DNA of 64,000 nucleotides from Rhodospirillaceae bacterium (GCA_002724395.1 PBOR01000043.1:1-64000); one strand, 5' to 3'. Positions 18,426-29,937 are shown, numbered from the stretch's first letter. Translations and numbers: made by a program. Notes: a model not told the origin generated them from the sequence alone.

Positions 18426-18532
18426 GGATAAATCCTTAAAATGAGGCTTAATGTTCATAATAAAACGTGGTCATTTATATCCATTGGCATAATGCACACC
18501 TTATGAATGCATACAAGGTTTCTAGAGTTTGA

Positions 18533-18561
18533 TTGACAGTAGCCCACAGCATAACTATCTC
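18533..18561 (+). promoter_or_regulatory. Candidate sigma-70-type promoter for secA
   Basis: A perfect TTGACA lies at 18533-18538. A weak TATCTC follows 17 bases later at 18556-18561, about 60 bases before the secA ATG. The -35 is strong but the -10 matches only half of TATAAT, so this is tentative. Confidence 0.35.
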
Positions 18562-18621
18562 ACACACTGATACTGCACTACGCAATAACCATAACAATAA
18601 TTTTAACGCGCTGAGGATTTC

Positions 18622-21345
18622 ATGCTAGGCGGATTGCTTAAATCGATGTTCGGCACCGTCAACGACCGTATTTTAGGCCAAATGCAGCCACAGGTCGATG
18701 CGATAAACGCCCTAGAAAAAGAGATGGAAGTGCTGGACGACGGCGCTTTGAGTGCTCGGACCGCTTGGTTGCGTGAGCGTCTAGAAGGCAGGGAAACACT
18801 GGACGACATTCTAGTTGATGCTTTTGCTACGGTTCGCGAAGCGGCAAAACGTACCCTCGGACAACGGCATTACGATGTTCAGTTACTCGGCGGCATGGTG
18901 CTCCATCAGGGAAAAATTTCCGAAATGAAGACAGGTGAAGGTAAAACTTTGGTATCCACCCTGCCGGTTTACCTAAACGCTTTAGAAGGTAAGGGCGTTC
19001 ATGTCGTAACCGTCAACGATTATCTAGCAAAACGCGATTCGGAGTGGATGGGCCAAATATACGGTTTTCTCGGCATGACAGTCGGTTGCATAGTCCACGA
19101 GCTAGACGATGCTAAACGCCAGATTGAGTATTCCGCTGACATTACATACGGCACCAACAACGAATTCGGATTCGACTATTTACGCGATAATATGAAATTT
19201 CACTTGGAGGAAATGGTTCAGCGTGAATTTAATTTTGCCATCGTTGACGAAGTAGATTCGATCCTCATCGACGAAGCACGAACGCCGCTCATTATTTCAG
19301 GCCCAACAGATGATTTTGCCGACGAATACCGCAAGGTAGACGCGTTAATCCCCCAACTTACTGAAGAGCATTACAAAAAGGACGAAAAACAACGCACGGT
19401 AAATCTCACAGAGGAAGGCCAAGAGCGCATTGAAGAACTGCTTGCCAAATCCGGTATGCTAAGTGAGGGAAACTTGTACGACTTGCAGAACATTTCATTG
19501 GTTCATCATGCAAATCAAGCGTTACGCGCTCATACTCTATTCCAACGTGATACAGATTACATTGTTAAGGACAATAAAGTCATAATTATCGATGAATTTA
19601 CTGGAAGAATGATGGAAGGTCGGCGCTACTCTGACGGCTTACATCAAGCGTTGGAAGCGAAAGAAAAAGTAGAAGTACAGCAAGAAAACCAAACACTAGC
19701 GTCTATCACATTCCAAAATTATTTCCGCCTTTATCCAAAATTGGCTGGCATGACGGGCACCGCAATGACGGAAGCCGGAGAATTTGCGGAAATTTATTCG
19801 CTTGAAGTGATCGAAGTCCCAACAAATCGCGACATGGTTCGCGCTGATATGGATGACGAAGTTTACCGCACGACGCTCGAAAAATATCAGGCCATTTTAG
19901 AACAAATTCAGGAATGCCTAGCGCGCAAACAACCGGTTTTGGTTGGCACGGTCAGCATTGAAAAATCGGAAGAGCTAGCTGATTTTCTCAAAAAAGGAAA
20001 AATCAAACATAGCGTTCTAAACGCCCGACATCACGAGCAAGAAGCATTTATAATAGCGGATGCGGGTATGCCGGGGGCAGTTACTATCGCAACCAATATG
20101 GCCGGCCGTGGCACCGATATTCAACTTGGTGGCAACCTGGAAATGCGCCTTGCTAAAGAATTGGGTACCATGGTGATCGAAGAGGTAGACCCAGAAAAAC
20201 TAAAAGCCATAAAGAATGATATTGAAGCCAATCGGCAAATAGTCCTCGAAGCTGGCGGATTATTCGTACTGGGCACAGAGCGTCATGAGTCAAGACGCAT
20301 CGACAACCAATTGCGAGGCAGAGCAGGCCGCCAAGGCGACCCAGGCGCATCAAAGTTCTTCGTCAGCCTTGAAGACGACCTTATGCGAATTTTTGGTTCC
20401 GAACGCATGGACGGCATGTTGCGAAAGCTAGGCCTTGAGGACGGCGAAGCAATCATTCATCCCTGGATTAATAAAGCCCTTGCGAAGGCGCAAGAAAAGG
20501 TGGAAGAGCGCAATTTCGAAATTCGTAAGCAGTTACTCCGTTTCGACGACGTTATGAACGACCAACGCAAAGTTATATTTGAACAACGCAAAGAGCTAAT
20601 GCGTTCTGATGATGTGAATGCGACTATTATTGAAATGCGCCACGATTTGATCGAAGATTTGGTAGCACAGCACATTCCCGAAAGTGCAATGCCGGAGCAA
20701 TGGACACTGGATGCGTTGCAAGGCGACTGTAAACGAATGTTCGGCATGGATCTTCCAATCAGCGATTGGGCAGCAGAAGAAGGCATTGCAGAACAAGAAA
20801 TTTGTGAGCGGGTTTGCGACGCGCTCGACACTAAAATGGCAGAAAAATCAGCAAATTATGGTCCAGATATGATGCGGATCGCGGAAAAAAGCCTATTACT
20901 GCAAATTCTTGACCAAAACTGGAAAGACCATCTCCTACAACTCGATCATTTACGCCAAGGTATCGGCCTGCGTGCATATGGTCAGCGCGACCCGTTGAAT
21001 GAGTATAAAAAAGAAGCCTTTGAAATCTTCGAAGACCTTCTTAATCGAATACGTGAATCCGTCACTACACTGCTGGCCGACATCGAAATGAAGGCCGAAA
21101 TGCCGATGCTGGAAGTTAAATCAGAAAACTACCCTGAAATGATGGAATCACGGGAAGATCCTTACCTAGTTACAGATGCAGAGGCCACACCCATTGAGGA
21201 GAGCATTGCTCCAATTAGGAACCGGCAATCTGCAGCTACAATTGACCCTGAAGACCCCAGTACATGGGGCAAAGTAGCCCGCAATGCACCCTGCCCATGC
21301 GGATCAGGGAAAAAGTACAAGCATTGTCACGGCAAACTCCAATGA
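18622..21345 (+). CDS. secA: Preprotein translocase ATPase SecA
   Basis: SecA drives preproteins through SecYEG by ATP hydrolysis. The 907-residue protein is of normal length. It has Walker A ([14 protein letters not shown]), the DEAD-like Walker B ([23 protein letters not shown]) and the second nucleotide-binding fold with [13 protein letters not shown] and [13 protein letters not shown]-terminal zinc-binding SecB/lipid-interaction motif ([14 protein letters not shown]) follows. GAGGA eight bases before the ATG supports the start. Downstream, the M16 peptidase pair converges with only 26 bases between stops. Confidence 0.98.
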   Translation: MLGGLLKSMFGTVNDRILGQMQPQVDAINALEKEMEVLDDGALSARTAWLRERLEGRETLDDILVDAFATVREAAKRTLGQRHYDVQLLGGMVLHQGKISEMKTGEGKTLVSTLPVYLNALEGKGVHVVTVNDYLAKRDSEWMGQIYGFLGMTVGCIVHELDDAKRQIEYSADITYGTNNEFGFDYLRDNMKFHLEEMVQREFNFAIVDEVDSILIDEARTPLIISGPTDDFADEYRKVDALIPQLTEEHYKKDEKQRTVNLTEEGQERIEELLAKSGMLSEGNLYDLQNISLVHHANQALRAHTLFQRDTDYIVKDNKVIIIDEFTGRMMEGRRYSDGLHQALEAKEKVEVQQENQTLASITFQNYFRLYPKLAGMTGTAMTEAGEFAEIYSLEVIEVPTNRDMVRADMDDEVYRTTLEKYQAILEQIQECLARKQPVLVGTVSIEKSEELADFLKKGKIKHSVLNARHHEQEAFIIADAGMPGAVTIATNMAGRGTDIQLGGNLEMRLAKELGTMVIEEVDPEKLKAIKNDIEANRQIVLEAGGLFVLGTERHESRRIDNQLRGRAGRQGDPGASKFFVSLEDDLMRIFGSERMDGMLRKLGLEDGEAIIHPWINKALAKAQEKVEERNFEIRKQLLRFDDVMNDQRKVIFEQRKELMRSDDVNATIIEMRHDLIEDLVAQHIPESAMPEQWTLDALQGDCKRMFGMDLPISDWAAEEGIAEQEICERVCDALDTKMAEKSANYGPDMMRIAEKSLLLQILDQNWKDHLLQLDHLRQGIGLRAYGQRDPLNEYKKEAFEIFEDLLNRIRESVTTLLADIEMKAEMPMLEVKSENYPEMMESREDPYLVTDAEATPIEESIAPIRNRQSAATIDPEDPSTWGKVARNAPCPCGSGKKYKHCHGKLQ

Positions 21346-21371
21346 CGAAGCAGCGCTATTAGTCGAGTTTT

Positions 21372-22733
21372 CTAGTAATCGACCAAGGGCACTTTTCCCG
21401 TCGCTTTTATCCCCTTCGGATCACCAACAACAGTAATAGTTAGTGCTTCCGTATCGATCACCCTTTTTGCCAATTTTTTGATCTGGCTTAAGCTGACTGC
21501 ATTGATCAAATGCCGCCGATTTCTCAAATAATCAGGGCCAAGACGATAATATTGCAGCGTAGCTAGCAACTCGGCAATCCGGTCCGAACTTGAAAAGCGA
21601 AGCGGGAACGACCCATTAATAAACTTCTTTGCGTTCTTTAGTTCGGCTTCAGAGACACCTTTAACCGCTATCCGTTGCCATTCCTCCCGCAAAACCCTGA
21701 GCGATTCGGCAACACGATCATTTGCAGTTGACAAGCGACCTGCTAGCAAAGGTGCTGCCCGGCGTGGACTAAGATAAGTGTATACGGAGTAGGCAAGACC
21801 CCGTTTCTCGCGCACCTCGTTATAAAGCCGCGATGTAAAACTACCGCCACCTAAAATGTGGTTCATAACGTAAGCTGCATAGAAATCTGGATCGAAACGT
21901 GTCACGCCTTTTTGTCCGAATATGACCACGCTTTGCGGAATATCTTTTTTCACCACTATTAGCGCTCCCTTTGAACGAAGATTAGCATTTTGAATTTTTC
22001 GTCTCGGTGCTTTTGCCGGCAGCCCTCCAAAAACTTTTTCCAACATGGGTTTTAGCTCGCTCGCCGTCATGTCGCCAACCACGCTGACGATAAGCCGGTC
22101 GCGCGAAAAACTCTCCAGAACGTACGATTTCAAATCCTCCACAGACAGTCCTTCAACAGATTTCTGCGTACCAGTAATAGGGCGTGCATAAGCATGCTTG
22201 CCGTAAATCGCCTTAGACCAAACTCGACTCGCAATATATCCCGGACGTGAAGACCGACTTTTAAGACCTGTCAGGATTTGGGCACGAATGCGCTCAACGG
22301 CGTCTTTATCAAACCGTGGTTTCGTCAACGCCAGTGCGGTTAGTTTTATTGCACTATCTCTATATTTATTGAGCGTCTTAAGACTGCCACCGAAAGAATC
22401 CTGGCCGGCGTTAAAACTGAGTTGAATCGATTGATTTTCCAACTGACGTTGAAATGCCTGACTGCCTAAATCACCCGCCCCTTCATCCAGTAGTGCCGAG
22501 ACCATATTAGCACGACCACCTTTGCCTTCCGGATCTAGGGATGCACCCGTCTCTCTAAAACTAAAATTCATAGAAATTAGGGGCATAGACGGATCATGGA
22601 CGAGCCACGCCGTAATACCACTTGAGCTTTTAATGGATTCTATTTTTGCTGCAGAAGCAGGAGTAAAAATACTGAATATGCCAATGATGAAAACGAGAAC
22701 AGCCAAAAAAATCCGCAATGAAACTATCATCAC
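21372..22733 (-). CDS. M16 peptidase, inactive-type subunit
   Basis: A 453-residue M16 (insulinase-like) protein with an N-terminal hydrophobic signal segment (LRIFLAVLVFIIGIFSI), so probably periplasmic. The zinc motif HxxEH is missing: the aligned place reads GGRANMVSALLDEGAGD. It keeps the second-half features NHILGGGSFTSRLYNEVREKRGLAYSV. In M16B pairs one subunit carries the zinc and the other supplies the substrate-binding R/Y pair; this fits the latter role. Its GTG overlaps the stop of the active partner as GTGA, with an ATG immediately following. Confidence 0.9.
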   Translation of the reverse strand: MMIVSLRIFLAVLVFIIGIFSIFTPASAAKIESIKSSSGITAWLVHDPSMPLISMNFSFRETGASLDPEGKGGRANMVSALLDEGAGDLGSQAFQRQLENQSIQLSFNAGQDSFGGSLKTLNKYRDSAIKLTALALTKPRFDKDAVERIRAQILTGLKSRSSRPGYIASRVWSKAIYGKHAYARPITGTQKSVEGLSVEDLKSYVLESFSRDRLIVSVVGDMTASELKPMLEKVFGGLPAKAPRRKIQNANLRSKGALIVVKKDIPQSVVIFGQKGVTRFDPDFYAAYVMNHILGGGSFTSRLYNEVREKRGLAYSVYTYLSPRRAAPLLAGRLSTANDRVAESLRVLREEWQRIAVKGVSEAELKNAKKFINGSFPLRFSSSDRIAELLATLQYYRLGPDYLRNRRHLINAVSLSQIKKLAKRVIDTEALTITVVGDPKGIKATGKVPLVDY

Positions 22734-24073
22734 ATATCCTCCGGCAGCAAAATCGCGGTCACCGACCCCTTCCGTCCTAATACTAATTTGATAACTTCGT
22801 TTACAGCTTTAACCTTAATTTTACCAATTCGTTCCGGCCATTCTTCCACATCTTCAAGCGTCAAACCGAGCGCTAAAGCTTCGCCAACAATACTAGCCGG
22901 CGCATATAGTCCATCGCGTGCATAAACAGCTGCATTTTGTAGCCGGGTTATAGCTTCGCTGACTTCCTGCTCCGAAACGCCGTTTTTGAGAAGTCTCATA
23001 AGCTCTTTTGTCATAGCCGCTTCTACATCCAAAACGGATTTACCCTGCAAAGGAGTCCCATAAAAGCCGATAGAGCCAGGCCCACGATTATATCCGTTAT
23101 ACCAAGCACCTGCGTTAACAGCGATTTTCTGCTCCACCACAAGCGAGCGATAGAGCCGGCTCGTTGTGCCGCCGCCAATTATCTCGCTAAGAACTTCGAG
23201 GGCATAAACCATCGATAGATTACCTGACTGAATCCCGGGCGCCATAATTTTTCGGGACCAACTAGGCTGACGCACCTGCGCATGACGAAGTGTTATACGT
23301 CGATCAGTCTGCTGTGGCGGCTCCGACCAGACGACACGCTTCGGCATGGAAGCTGAGGGAATTTTTCCGTAGTGCTTTTCAACTAATGGCCGAATTTTCT
23401 CTACGCTAACATCACCTGCATAAATTAATACCGCGTTATTGGGCGCATACCACTGGTGATAAAACTTTACCAAGTCTTCTAGCGTCAACGCCTTAATTTC
23501 GTGTTCCCAGCCAATTACAGGGACGCGGTAGGGGTGATTGAGATAAAATGCTGCATTAACCTCTTCGCGCAGCAGGGCGCTCGGATTGTTGTTCACCCGG
23601 CTATTTCGCTCTTCAAGAACTACTTTACGTTCAGGCTCAATGTCTTTTTTCGTCAGCAATAGATTTCGCATACGTTCAGCTTCAATGCGCATCATCGTAT
23701 CAAGGCGATCTGCAGCAAAGGTCTGGTGGTAACCGGAATAATCCTGGCTTGTGAATGCATTTTCCTGGCCGCCATTCCGTGCCACGATTGCCGAAAACTC
23801 CCCGGCCTTAAGGTTCTTGGTGCCTTTGAACATTAAATGTTCTAAAAAATGGGCAACGCCAGATTTACCAGCCGGCTCGTCCATAGCACCAACTTTGTAA
23901 ATTAAAAGTTGCGTGACCACAGGCGCCCGGTGATTGGAAACCACCACTACCTGTAGTCCGTTTTTTAGGCTGAAGGTTTCTGGGCTAAATACCTTCGCAA
24001 AAGCCGCATTAGTCGTAGCACAAGCCACACACGTCAAAACCAGACACAAAGCAATTTTCGAAGCACGCAGCAT
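22730..24073 (-). CDS. M16 zinc metallopeptidase, catalytic subunit
   Basis: The catalytic partner of the M16 pair. It has the inverted zinc motif in AHFLEHLMFKGT, with the third ligand Glu expected in the downstream helix around ENAFTSQDYSGYH. The N-terminus from the ATG at 24073 (MLRASKIALCLVLTCVACATTNAAFA) is a signal peptide, which favours this start over the ATG-like start 14 codons upstream. AGGA lies about ten bases before it. The protein probably works as a heterodimer with the next gene product in the periplasm. The substrate is unknown; mitochondrial processing peptidase is a distant relative. Confidence 0.92.
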   Translation of the reverse strand: MLRASKIALCLVLTCVACATTNAAFAKVFSPETFSLKNGLQVVVVSNHRAPVVTQLLIYKVGAMDEPAGKSGVAHFLEHLMFKGTKNLKAGEFSAIVARNGGQENAFTSQDYSGYHQTFAADRLDTMMRIEAERMRNLLLTKKDIEPERKVVLEERNSRVNNNPSALLREEVNAAFYLNHPYRVPVIGWEHEIKALTLEDLVKFYHQWYAPNNAVLIYAGDVSVEKIRPLVEKHYGKIPSASMPKRVVWSEPPQQTDRRITLRHAQVRQPSWSRKIMAPGIQSGNLSMVYALEVLSEIIGGGTTSRLYRSLVVEQKIAVNAGAWYNGYNRGPGSIGFYGTPLQGKSVLDVEAAMTKELMRLLKNGVSEQEVSEAITRLQNAAVYARDGLYAPASIVGEALALGLTLEDVEEWPERIGKIKVKAVNEVIKLVLGRKGSVTAILLPEDM

Positions 24074-24111
24074 CTTCGTGGGTTCCTGAATAATTTTAAA
24101 GGGGTAGGAAC

Positions 24112-24645
24112 TCAATTTTTCTTAGTGATCGTAGACCCATCTGTAGGCAATTTACCCAAAGCCTCGTTTCTCCGCAGCCGCTTTGCTTCGCTTGCAGGAT
24201 CTACAATAGCTTCGTTCTTATTAGAGGGTTTCCAGAACACTAATGAGTCCACAAAAGATTTGTCTTCCTGAATCACACCACTTTCGCGCGCAACAGCCTC
24301 ACGAACGGATGGATCCGCATCCAACGCGTCGGCTTTATGAAGCAAAGCTCTCTCTCCGTCTGACCTCGGATCATTTGCACCGCGTTCTGGTACGCCGCCT
24401 TTACGGCTGGCCGAACGGCCAAATAGGCGCCTTCGGGCCTCTTCGCGGGTTTCAACTTCATTCGGGCGTTTTGCGCCGGCGCGCGGGGGACGAAGTGAAA
24501 AATCGGGCGGCTGTGCCAAAGGAGCCCGCGACACCACACCAAATTCATCGGGGCCTGAATTACGCGTATCATCGATCAATACGCATCCGCACATCACCGC
24601 TCCAGCCAATAGGGCTAAAAAATGCTTTGCAATAACATTGCTCAT
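24112..24645 (-). CDS. DUF3035 lipoprotein (BamF-like)
   Basis: A 177-residue predicted lipoprotein. The signal ends in LAGAVMCGC, a usable lipobox. The mature start carries the DUF3035 signature PDEFGVVSRAPLAQPPDFSLRPPR. This family has been described as BamF, an alphaproteobacterial subunit of the outer-membrane beta-barrel assembly machine; the link is from family knowledge and was not tested here. I choose the ATG at 24645, preceded by GGAG, because it places the signal at the N-terminus. The frame is open to 24708, inside lspA. Its neighbour lspA encodes the lipoprotein signal peptidase that would process it. Confidence 0.82.
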   Translation of the reverse strand: MSNVIAKHFLALLAGAVMCGCVLIDDTRNSGPDEFGVVSRAPLAQPPDFSLRPPRAGAKRPNEVETREEARRRLFGRSASRKGGVPERGANDPRSDGERALLHKADALDADPSVREAVARESGVIQEDKSFVDSLVFWKPSNKNEAIVDPASEAKRLRRNEALGKLPTDGSTITKKN

Positions 24646-24682
24646 AGACCACACAACTCCATTTTCACAAACTTTTATGAAA

Positions 24683-25156
24683 TTAAATGGATTTTTCTTT
24701 TCGTTCAAACAAGCTTTCCATAATAATTATCACTACACCAACGGTAATCGCGGTATCCGCTATATTAAACGCAGGCCAATGATAGCCAAAAGCATGAATA
24801 TCGAGGAAGTCTAACACCGCTTGGTGTGCGACTCGATCAATTAAATTGCCTATTGCGCCGCCCATCATCAAACCAAGAGCGATCGCGGTCAGCAGTGTTT
24901 CAGCATTTTTTAACCAAAAATACAAAAAAACAATGATCCCGAAGGTTATACAGCTGAGCAAAATCGGCCCCCAAATTGAATCACTTTGAAAAAACCCAAA
25001 GCTAACACCTCTATTCCATACAAATACCAAATTAAAAAAATCGGTGACAAAGATCACCTTAGGGGGAGCCATAACCCACAATAAGACAACCCACTTGCTC
25101 AATTGATCCAATATTGCGATGAGGGCTGCAAAAGACAGTCCACGCCTAAGCATCAT
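24683..25156 (-). CDS. lspA: Lipoprotein signal peptidase II
   Basis: LspA is the inner-membrane aspartic peptidase that cleaves the signal of diacylglyceryl-modified prolipoproteins. Four hydrophobic spans are visible. The two catalytic Asp residues lie in [11 protein letters not shown] and [14 protein letters not shown]. The early DQLSKWVVL motif is also conserved. The ATG at 25156 overlaps the ileS stop as ATGA, and an adjacent second ATG follows. The frame runs 16 codons further upstream but only inside ileS. The ileS-lspA order is widespread, and a lipoprotein gene follows. Confidence 0.95.
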   Translation of the reverse strand: MMLRRGLSFAALIAILDQLSKWVVLLWVMAPPKVIFVTDFFNLVFVWNRGVSFGFFQSDSIWGPILLSCITFGIIVFLYFWLKNAETLLTAIALGLMMGGAIGNLIDRVAHQAVLDFLDIHAFGYHWPAFNIADTAITVGVVIIIMESLFERKEKSI

Positions 25157-28038
25157 TCCGCAGCCTCTAAATGATCTTTCACGGCAACCGCGCAACGTCC
25201 GCAAAGGTCTGGTGCAGAAGGGTCAATACCTACGTCAGGCAGAAATTTCCAACACCGGGCACACTTCTCGCCAACAGCCAGCGCGGGTACAACAGCAATA
25301 CCTTCTAATTCAGGCAAGTGAAACGCCCCATCAGGCGCAGTGCCCTCGTGTAAATGTATTGAGGAGACGATTGCTAAATCCGCCACATCTAAACCTTCCA
25401 AAGCATCAAGATAATCTGCTGTTAAATAGACATCAGGAGCAGCCTGCAGACTTGAACCGATGCGTTTTTCTATCCGCTCTATCTCTAGAGCGCCCAACAC
25501 AACCCGTCGAATATTGCCGACCTTCCGCCATTTTTCGGCCAAAACATCGTCGCGCCAACCCTCATGAATTTCCGGGAATTGCCGGAGATGTACACTGTCG
25601 CCGCTATCGGGATTTCGACACATCCAAGCTTCTTCCGTAGTGAAGCACAAAATAGGTGCCAGCCATGCGGTCAAGCAGGAGAATAATTCGTCCAAAATGG
25701 TCCGGGCCGCGCGGCGAGCAGGGGAACTGGCGGGGTCGCAATAAAGACAATCTTTCCGAATATCAAAATAAAAAGCCGATAAATCATTAGCACAAAAATC
25801 ATGCAATGTTCGAAACAAACCGTGAAAGTCATAAGTACCGTAACCAGTGCGCACTTCCCTGTCGATTTCCCACAAACGATGCAATATCCATCGCTCAAGT
25901 TCGGGCATATCAGCGGCATCAACTTTCTCCGCATCTGTAAAACCATCTAAATTGCCGAGTAAATAGCGAAGCGTATTCCGCAAACGGCGATAGGAATCTG
26001 TCAGCTGCTTTATGATCTCCGCCCCGATCCGTAAGTCGTCGGAATAGTCAGACGCGGCAACCCATAGCCTCAGCGTCTCCGCACCATTCTGTTCAATTAC
26101 CTGTTGGGGCGCTACAACATTGCCGAGGGATTTCGACATTTTCCGCCCATCTTCCGCCAATACAAATCCGTGGGTAAGCACGGCATCATAAGGTGCCCGG
26201 CCGCGAGTGCCACAGGCCTCCAGAAGTGAAGAATGAAACCAACCCCGGTGCTGATCGGAACCCTCCAAATACAGTGCTGCGGGCCATTCCAACTCTGGAC
26301 GATCTTCCAGCACAAATGTGTGCGTTGAGCCTGAATCAAACCAAACATCGCCTACATCGCGAACCTGCTCGTAATCATTCGCATTATAGGCGTCGCCTAG
26401 AAAGCGCGACGGCTCGCTTGCATACCAAGCATCGGCTCCCTCTTCCTCGAACGCAGCAACAATTCGATCTACAACCGCCGCGTCTCGAAGCGGTTCATTA
26501 GTTTCTTTATGAACAAAGACCGGTATAGGAACGCCCCAAGCCCGTTGCCGTGAGATTACCCAGTCGGGCCTACCTTCAATCATCCCGCCAATGCGGTTTT
26601 TCCCTTGAGAGGGAAACCAACTTGTTTTTTCGATTTGTTCCAAAGCAATTTTCCGCAAAGAATCGCCATCGCCGTTCGGTGCGCTATCCATGGAGATAAA
26701 CCATTGCGGTGTGTTCCGAAAAATAACCGGTTTTTTAGATCGCCAGGAATGCGGATACTGATGCTTTAGCCGACTACGAGCTGCCAAAGATGCTACTCTT
26801 TGCAATGCTAAAATTACCGCCTCGTTCGCATCACCCTTCTTTCCCTTTTCCGTCAAAACCCGCTTACCATCGAAGCCGGGCGCTTCGTCGGTGAGGAATC
26901 CATCACCATCGACGGTGTATGGAATCGTGGTTTTAATGCCGCGCTCGTCTAAATCGGTCTTATTCGCCATCCATACTTCAAAATCTTCTACACCGTGGCC
27001 CGGTGCTGTATGCACAAAACCAGTGCCAGTATCATCTGTCACGTGCTCTCCGGAAAGTAACGGTACCGGAAACTCATAGCCTAACGATTTCAGAGGATGG
27101 GCACAAACAAGACCCTCAATCGTATCTGAATGGACGTCGCAAATTCGCCGAAACCCCACTACGCGAGATTGTTCAAACACTTCTTCAGCAAGCCCATCGG
27201 AAATCACCAATCTTTCTCCTACAGCGACCCAATTGTCATCCGGCGCATCGGTAACTTCGTAAAGCCCGTAGGAAATTCGAGGTGAAAAACAAATTGCCCG
27301 ATTGCCGGGGATTGTCCAAGGCGTCGTCGTCCAAATAACTAAAAATGTGCCATGAAGCTCTTCCGGCGCACTCTTGACGTTAATTGAAAACTTCACCCAA
27401 ATTTGATCTGATTCATAGTCCTCATACTCAACCTCGGCCTCAGCCAAGGCCGTCTTTTCCACGACAGACCACATCACCGGCTTGGACCCGCGATACAACA
27501 ACCCATTCACCAAGAACTTACCAATTTCGGCAGCAATTCGAGCCTGGGCCTTAAAATTCATGGTAAGATAAGGATTATTCCAATCGCCAATCACGCCGAG
27601 GCGTTTAAATTCTTCACGTTGAACGTTGATCCAATTGGTTGCAAAGTCGCGACATTCTTGGCGGAACTCTAACGCCGGCACCGTGTCCTTATCTTTTCCT
27701 TTAGCACGGTACTGCTCTTCTATTTTCCACTCGATAGGCAGGCCATGGCAATCCCAACCAGGCACATAATATGCATCCTTGCCGGACATCTGCTGCGAAC
27801 GATTGATGACATCTTTTAAGATTTTATTAAGCGCATGGCCAATATGTAGATTACCATTTGCGTAAGGAGGACCGTCGTGAAGGATGAACTTCTCGCGCCC
27901 TTTTGCATCTGCGCGCAGCCGCTCCCATAAATTCATTTCTTGCCAATGCGCTAACAATTCCGGCTCACGCTTCGCCAACCCAGCTTTCATGGGAAAGTCG
28001 GTACTAGGAAGAAACAATGTATCTTTATAATTTGTCAT
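25153..28038 (-). CDS. ileS: Isoleucyl-tRNA synthetase
   Basis: IleS charges tRNA-Ile and edits misactivated valine. The 961-residue class I enzyme shows the HIGH motif ([15 protein letters not shown]), the CP1 editing domain with [10 protein letters not shown], the KMSKS loop ([10 protein letters not shown]) and a C-terminal zinc finger ([12 protein letters not shown] with CGRC). Length and zinc finger indicate the usual bacterial form, sensitive-type rather than eukaryote-like. The stop overlaps lspA. The start ATG ([11 protein letters not shown]) fits the family. ribF lies about 60 bases upstream, giving the common ribF-ileS-lspA order. Confidence 0.98.
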   Translation of the reverse strand: MTNYKDTLFLPSTDFPMKAGLAKREPELLAHWQEMNLWERLRADAKGREKFILHDGPPYANGNLHIGHALNKILKDVINRSQQMSGKDAYYVPGWDCHGLPIEWKIEEQYRAKGKDKDTVPALEFRQECRDFATNWINVQREEFKRLGVIGDWNNPYLTMNFKAQARIAAEIGKFLVNGLLYRGSKPVMWSVVEKTALAEAEVEYEDYESDQIWVKFSINVKSAPEELHGTFLVIWTTTPWTIPGNRAICFSPRISYGLYEVTDAPDDNWVAVGERLVISDGLAEEVFEQSRVVGFRRICDVHSDTIEGLVCAHPLKSLGYEFPVPLLSGEHVTDDTGTGFVHTAPGHGVEDFEVWMANKTDLDERGIKTTIPYTVDGDGFLTDEAPGFDGKRVLTEKGKKGDANEAVILALQRVASLAARSRLKHQYPHSWRSKKPVIFRNTPQWFISMDSAPNGDGDSLRKIALEQIEKTSWFPSQGKNRIGGMIEGRPDWVISRQRAWGVPIPVFVHKETNEPLRDAAVVDRIVAAFEEEGADAWYASEPSRFLGDAYNANDYEQVRDVGDVWFDSGSTHTFVLEDRPELEWPAALYLEGSDQHRGWFHSSLLEACGTRGRAPYDAVLTHGFVLAEDGRKMSKSLGNVVAPQQVIEQNGAETLRLWVAASDYSDDLRIGAEIIKQLTDSYRRLRNTLRYLLGNLDGFTDAEKVDAADMPELERWILHRLWEIDREVRTGYGTYDFHGLFRTLHDFCANDLSAFYFDIRKDCLYCDPASSPARRAARTILDELFSCLTAWLAPILCFTTEEAWMCRNPDSGDSVHLRQFPEIHEGWRDDVLAEKWRKVGNIRRVVLGALEIERIEKRIGSSLQAAPDVYLTADYLDALEGLDVADLAIVSSIHLHEGTAPDGAFHLPELEGIAVVPALAVGEKCARCWKFLPDVGIDPSAPDLCGRCAVAVKDHLEAAE

Positions 28039-28100
28039 TGGCTTTTAACTTCGCGCCTCCAAATTAAATCGCCCACATCCTATAGGGCGGTAGGTTTGGG

Positions 28101-29057
28101 TCAAGGCGCGCCGACGGAGCGAATTTTCAGCATACGCCGAGCTATTGCGCTATCGATTTCAATTCGTTCCTTCAATGCTTCGATGCCGTCAAACTTCTGT
28201 TCAGGACGCAGAAACTCGATTAAGGCAACACGAAATTCCCGACCATAAATATCATCATTAAATTCGAATAAATGGGTTTCGAGGAGGACAGTTTTACCAT
28301 CCAACGTGGGTCGGTTGCCTATATTTGCCACAGCATCAAACCAGCGTGTTTTACCATCCACTTCCAGGCCACCTCGCGCTACATAACCACCAAACGCCGG
28401 CTGAATATATGAGCCTAAAGCGAGATTAGCAGTCGGAAAGCCAAGCTCTCTTCCCCTTTGATCACCTTTGCTGACTGTGCCTACAATCTCGAACGGCCGC
28501 CCTAATAAGGTAGCAGCCCGGGCGGGTTTCCCTGCGATCAAATGTTCACGAATATGGGTAGAGGAATAAATTCCGCCACCGGCAGAAGCCACTGCATCTA
28601 TCAGCGTTACATCAAAGCCCCTGGACGCACCGAATTCTTTTAGTAGCAAGCCGTCACCGCTGCGTTTATGACCAAATCTAAAATTGAAACCTACAATTAC
28701 GCTCTTAGCCGAAAGCCCTTTGACCAAAACCTGTTCCACGAAACCTTCCGGCGGCTGGATAGAAAATTCCTTATCAAACGGCAGTAACACCAAATAATCG
28801 ACTCCAAGCGCAGCCAACAAGCGCGCCTTTTGCTCAACGGTAGTAAGATAAAATGGTTCATCGTGGGGTCGAAAAAATACTCGTGGGTGCGGATCGAACG
28901 TAACGACCACCAGCGGACTATTTTGTTTCTTTGCTAATGCCGCCGCTTCGCCAATGACAGCTTGATGGCCGCGATGGACGCCGTCAAAATTACCCAAAAC
29001 CACGGAACCATTGCGTGCTGAGTTGGGCACCTCTCCAAGGGCTCGAATGATTTTCAT
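28101..29057 (-). CDS. ribF: Bifunctional riboflavin kinase / FAD synthetase
   Basis: RibF phosphorylates riboflavin to FMN and adenylates FMN to FAD. The N-terminal nucleotidyltransferase domain has VVLGNFDGVHRGHQAVI (GxxxGxHxGH-like) and the ISSTxIR-equivalent YSSTHIREHL. The C-terminal flavokinase domain has GRELGFPTANL and the GNRPT motif (NIGNRPTLDGK). Length 318 is standard. The ATG start is unambiguous. It precedes ileS on the same strand, about 60 bases apart. No FMN riboswitch was recognised in the 100 bases upstream. Confidence 0.96.
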   Translation of the reverse strand: MKIIRALGEVPNSARNGSVVLGNFDGVHRGHQAVIGEAAALAKKQNSPLVVVTFDPHPRVFFRPHDEPFYLTTVEQKARLLAALGVDYLVLLPFDKEFSIQPPEGFVEQVLVKGLSAKSVIVGFNFRFGHKRSGDGLLLKEFGASRGFDVTLIDAVASAGGGIYSSTHIREHLIAGKPARAATLLGRPFEIVGTVSKGDQRGRELGFPTANLALGSYIQPAFGGYVARGGLEVDGKTRWFDAVANIGNRPTLDGKTVLLETHLFEFNDDIYGREFRVALIEFLRPEQKFDGIEALKERIEIDSAIARRMLKIRSVGAP

Positions 29058-29158
29058 GGTGTTTCCTCATATCGGCACACACTGGCATGCGCCTTACAGA
29101 CAGATATACAGTCAAACGGGTCTATTTGTAGAGGTGTAATATAAAAAGGAGGGACTTA

Positions 29159-29611
29159 CTAAGTATCCTCACGCGAAGGCACTAATAACATCGACGTACC
29201 TTCCACGACGACCTTATCACCCACCCAACAAACTGATTCCGCAATTACGCGTTTTTTTTCCTGGATAATATCTGAGATAGTGACTTTCGTATTAACTGTC
29301 TGCCCAGGCCGAACCGGCGCTTTAAACTTCACCTCTTGATTCAAATAAACACAACCAGGGCCCGGCAGCTTTGTTCCGAGCACGGTAGAAATGAACACAG
29401 CAGTCAACATTCCATGAGCGATACGCCCTTTAAAAATAGACTCACTGGCAAATTCTTCATTCAAATGCAGCGGGTTATTATCACCCGAGATCCCGGCAAA
29501 GATCACGATATCGGTTTCCGTAATAGTCTTCGCGTAGGATGCTGTCATACCTATTGTCAGGTCTTCGATAAAATAACCATGAAGGTCAGATTGTGGCTGC
29601 ATCGCATCCAT
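29159..29611 (-). CDS. MaoC-like (R)-specific enoyl-CoA hydratase
   Basis: A single hot-dog domain protein of about 150 residues. The hydratase-2 catalytic segment is clear: FAGISGDNNPLHLNEEFA supplies Asp and His, and GRIAHGMLTAVFISTVLG follows. Such proteins hydrate (R)-enoyl-CoA, linking beta-oxidation to hydroxyacyl-CoA and sometimes to polyhydroxyalkanoate synthesis; the physiological substrate is not known. I use the ATG at 29611, preceded by GGAGAG. The frame is open only five codons further. It stands between ribF and the DUF1289 gene, with short gaps on each side. Confidence 0.87.
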   Translation of the reverse strand: MDAMQPQSDLHGYFIEDLTIGMTASYAKTITETDIVIFAGISGDNNPLHLNEEFASESIFKGRIAHGMLTAVFISTVLGTKLPGPGCVYLNQEVKFKAPVRPGQTVNTKVTISDIIQEKKRVIAESVCWVGDKVVVEGTSMLLVPSREDT

Positions 29612-29712
29612 GAATTCTCTCCACACTTATAAAGTTTTTGCGGTGCAATATAACCTTAAGAATTGCGTAATACAATCAGGCGATCTACATAAGTTTTTGA
29701 TTTTCCGTTTTT

Positions 29713-29937
29713 TTAATCAACATTCTTTTCTCTTGCCTCCGCCTCACGGACAATAGTCCAACGCTCTTTTTCGCTTTTTTTGTGCCACTGCGCAATTTCT
29801 GGCAAGGTACGAAAACAACCCAAACAAAAACCTGTGGTCCCATCAATATGACAGACTCCTATGCAGGGTGAGGGGCAGGAGCTGTTTCCAGATTTCAGTT
29901 CCGGTCTCGTCTTTTGGGTTGGTTTAGGGGGCAACAT
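29713..29937 (-). CDS. DUF1289 family cysteine-rich small protein
   Basis: A 74-residue protein of the DUF1289 family with the signature [29 protein letters not shown]: four cysteines in a CxxxC...CxxC pattern that suggests a metal or iron-sulfur site. The C-terminal [10 protein letters not shown] motif is also typical. The function is unknown. The ATG at 29937 has AGGA seven bases upstream; the longer frame to 29991 has no support. It is divergent from the MFS transporter gene. Confidence 0.85.
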   Translation of the reverse strand: MLPPKPTQKTRPELKSGNSSCPSPCIGVCHIDGTTGFCLGCFRTLPEIAQWHKKSEKERWTIVREAEAREKNVD

